Positions 6,974 through 7,447 of a stretch of DNA of 7,447 nt are shown here, piece by piece (positions within the stretch are counted from its first letter, which is position 1; each line of letters begins with the position of its first letter). A program made the translations under genes and the position numbers. The notes below the pieces were generated by a model. That model was not told where the DNA came from and ran no database searches. It worked only from the letters and a program-made list of their open reading frames with translations. The stretch is from Paracoccaceae bacterium (lineage in GTDB: Bacteria; Pseudomonadota; Alphaproteobacteria; Rhodobacterales; Rhodobacteraceae): contig DQCI01000313.1 of assembly GCA_003545125.1 (NCBI GenBank), positions 11,082-18,528 of the forward strand. Direction: 5' to 3'.

Positions 6974-7447
6974 ATGAGTACTACATTTAAAGGGCTCGTT
7001 GCGAGCCTTGCGTTCGCGACTTCGATGATCTCGGCGAGCGGACCGGCATCGGCACAGACCCTCGCCTCGCTTGGACTGGACCTGAACCCGGACCAATGCA
7101 ACCGTCGGCTCGCGCGCAGCGCGCTGTCGCTTGACCTCACCATTCCGGAAAACCTCTCGGGTGTCACCGACGTTTTCTGCGGCTGCGAGGTCGTGAGCGT
7201 GCAGATGCTCGAGTTTATCCGCAAGCACCGCCATCTCGAGGTTCTGCTTGAAGAGACCTCGCAGCAATGCGCCGGCTTCGCCCGCGTGCTGACCAACGTC
7301 TCGACCGCGACGACCGGCTTGGTCCCGGGCGGAACTGGCGGTTCCGACGGCGACAAGGGCGGTTCCGGCAACGGCGGCCCTGGCCGGAACGACCGTCTCG
7401 ATGACGACAACGGCAGCATCGGCGGCGGCGGCAACAACGGCGGCGGC
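6974..7447 (+). CDS. Secreted protein of unknown function, Gly-rich tail, 3' end cut by window edge
   Basis: Starts at ATG 6974 with AGGAG at 6964-6968, five nt upstream; 158 codons are visible and the frame stays open. Residues 1-27 form a Sec signal peptide (K6, hydrophobic LVASLAFATSMISA, cleavage after ASA-27). The mature part has a compact domain of about residues 28-110 with four cysteines, C42, C69, C71 (FCGCE) and C99, an even number that could make two disulfides in the periplasm. From about residue 115 it becomes low-complexity, rich in Gly, Asn and Asp (GGSDGDKGGSGNGGPG, then DDDNGS and GGGGNN), probably a flexible linker, an acidic calcium-friendly tail or a surface region. I do not recognise the family. 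It is divergent from the oxidoreductase operon across a 600-bp gap, so no functional link is implied. Confidence 0.8.
   Translation, partial: MSTTFKGLVASLAFATSMISASGPASAQTLASLGLDLNPDQCNRRLARSALSLDLTIPENLSGVTDVFCGCEVVSVQMLEFIRKHRHLEVLLEETSQQCAGFARVLTNVSTATTGLVPGGTGGSDGDKGGSGNGGPGRNDRLDDDNGSIGGGGNNGGG

Overview
The window reads as chromosomal DNA of a GC-rich alphaproteobacterium, most likely the Rhodobacteraceae/Roseobacter group. This rests on the composition, the strong GC bias at third codon positions, the translationally coupled ATGA junctions, and a NuoF-GltD-like oxidoreductase of a kind I associate with roseobacters. Taxonomy is inference; there is no rRNA or tRNA here. I see no insertion sequence, CRISPR array or RNA gene.

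Left part (1-3139): a divergent pair of transcription units. On the minus strand a LivM-type branched-chain amino-acid/amide ABC permease runs off the left edge. On the plus strand an RpiR/MurR-family regulator (HTH plus SIS domain) is coupled by a 4-bp ATGA overlap to a glutamine-synthetase-like glutamate-amine ligase. The 840-983 gap holds two back-to-back TTGACT boxes forming an inverted repeat, and a TGAAA-N6-TTTCA dyad inside the regulator's likely promoter. The simplest reading is a locally regulated uptake-and-gamma-glutamylation module for an amine, amide or amino-acid-like compound; the substrate cannot be read from sequence.

Middle (3140-3387): a convergent, partly AT-rich intergenic stretch with a 14-bp perfect palindrome, a small inverted repeat, a strong 9-12 bp hairpin and a 27-codon ORF that could be the remnant of a signal peptide.

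Right-centre (3388-6375, minus strand): a compact three-gene operon in visible decay. In order of transcription it holds (i) an iron-sulfur flavoprotein with a NuoF C-terminal Fe-S segment, a Fer4_20 domain and a GltD-like FAD/NAD(P) domain, which carries an in-frame TAG, a Gly-to-Glu change in the FAD dinucleotide motif and an apparent internal deletion; (ii) an intact SsuC/TauC-type ABC permease; (iii) its SsuB/TauB-type ATPase, with a 1-bp frameshift before the Q-loop and Gln in place of the catalytic Glu after Walker B. No substrate-binding protein is present. Several independent lesions in two of three genes argue for real pseudogenisation rather than one sequencing error.

Right end (6376-7447): about 600 bp without a convincing gene, partly AT-rich, then the start of a secreted protein of unknown function with a signal peptide, four cysteines and a Gly/Asn/Asp-rich tail that runs off the window.
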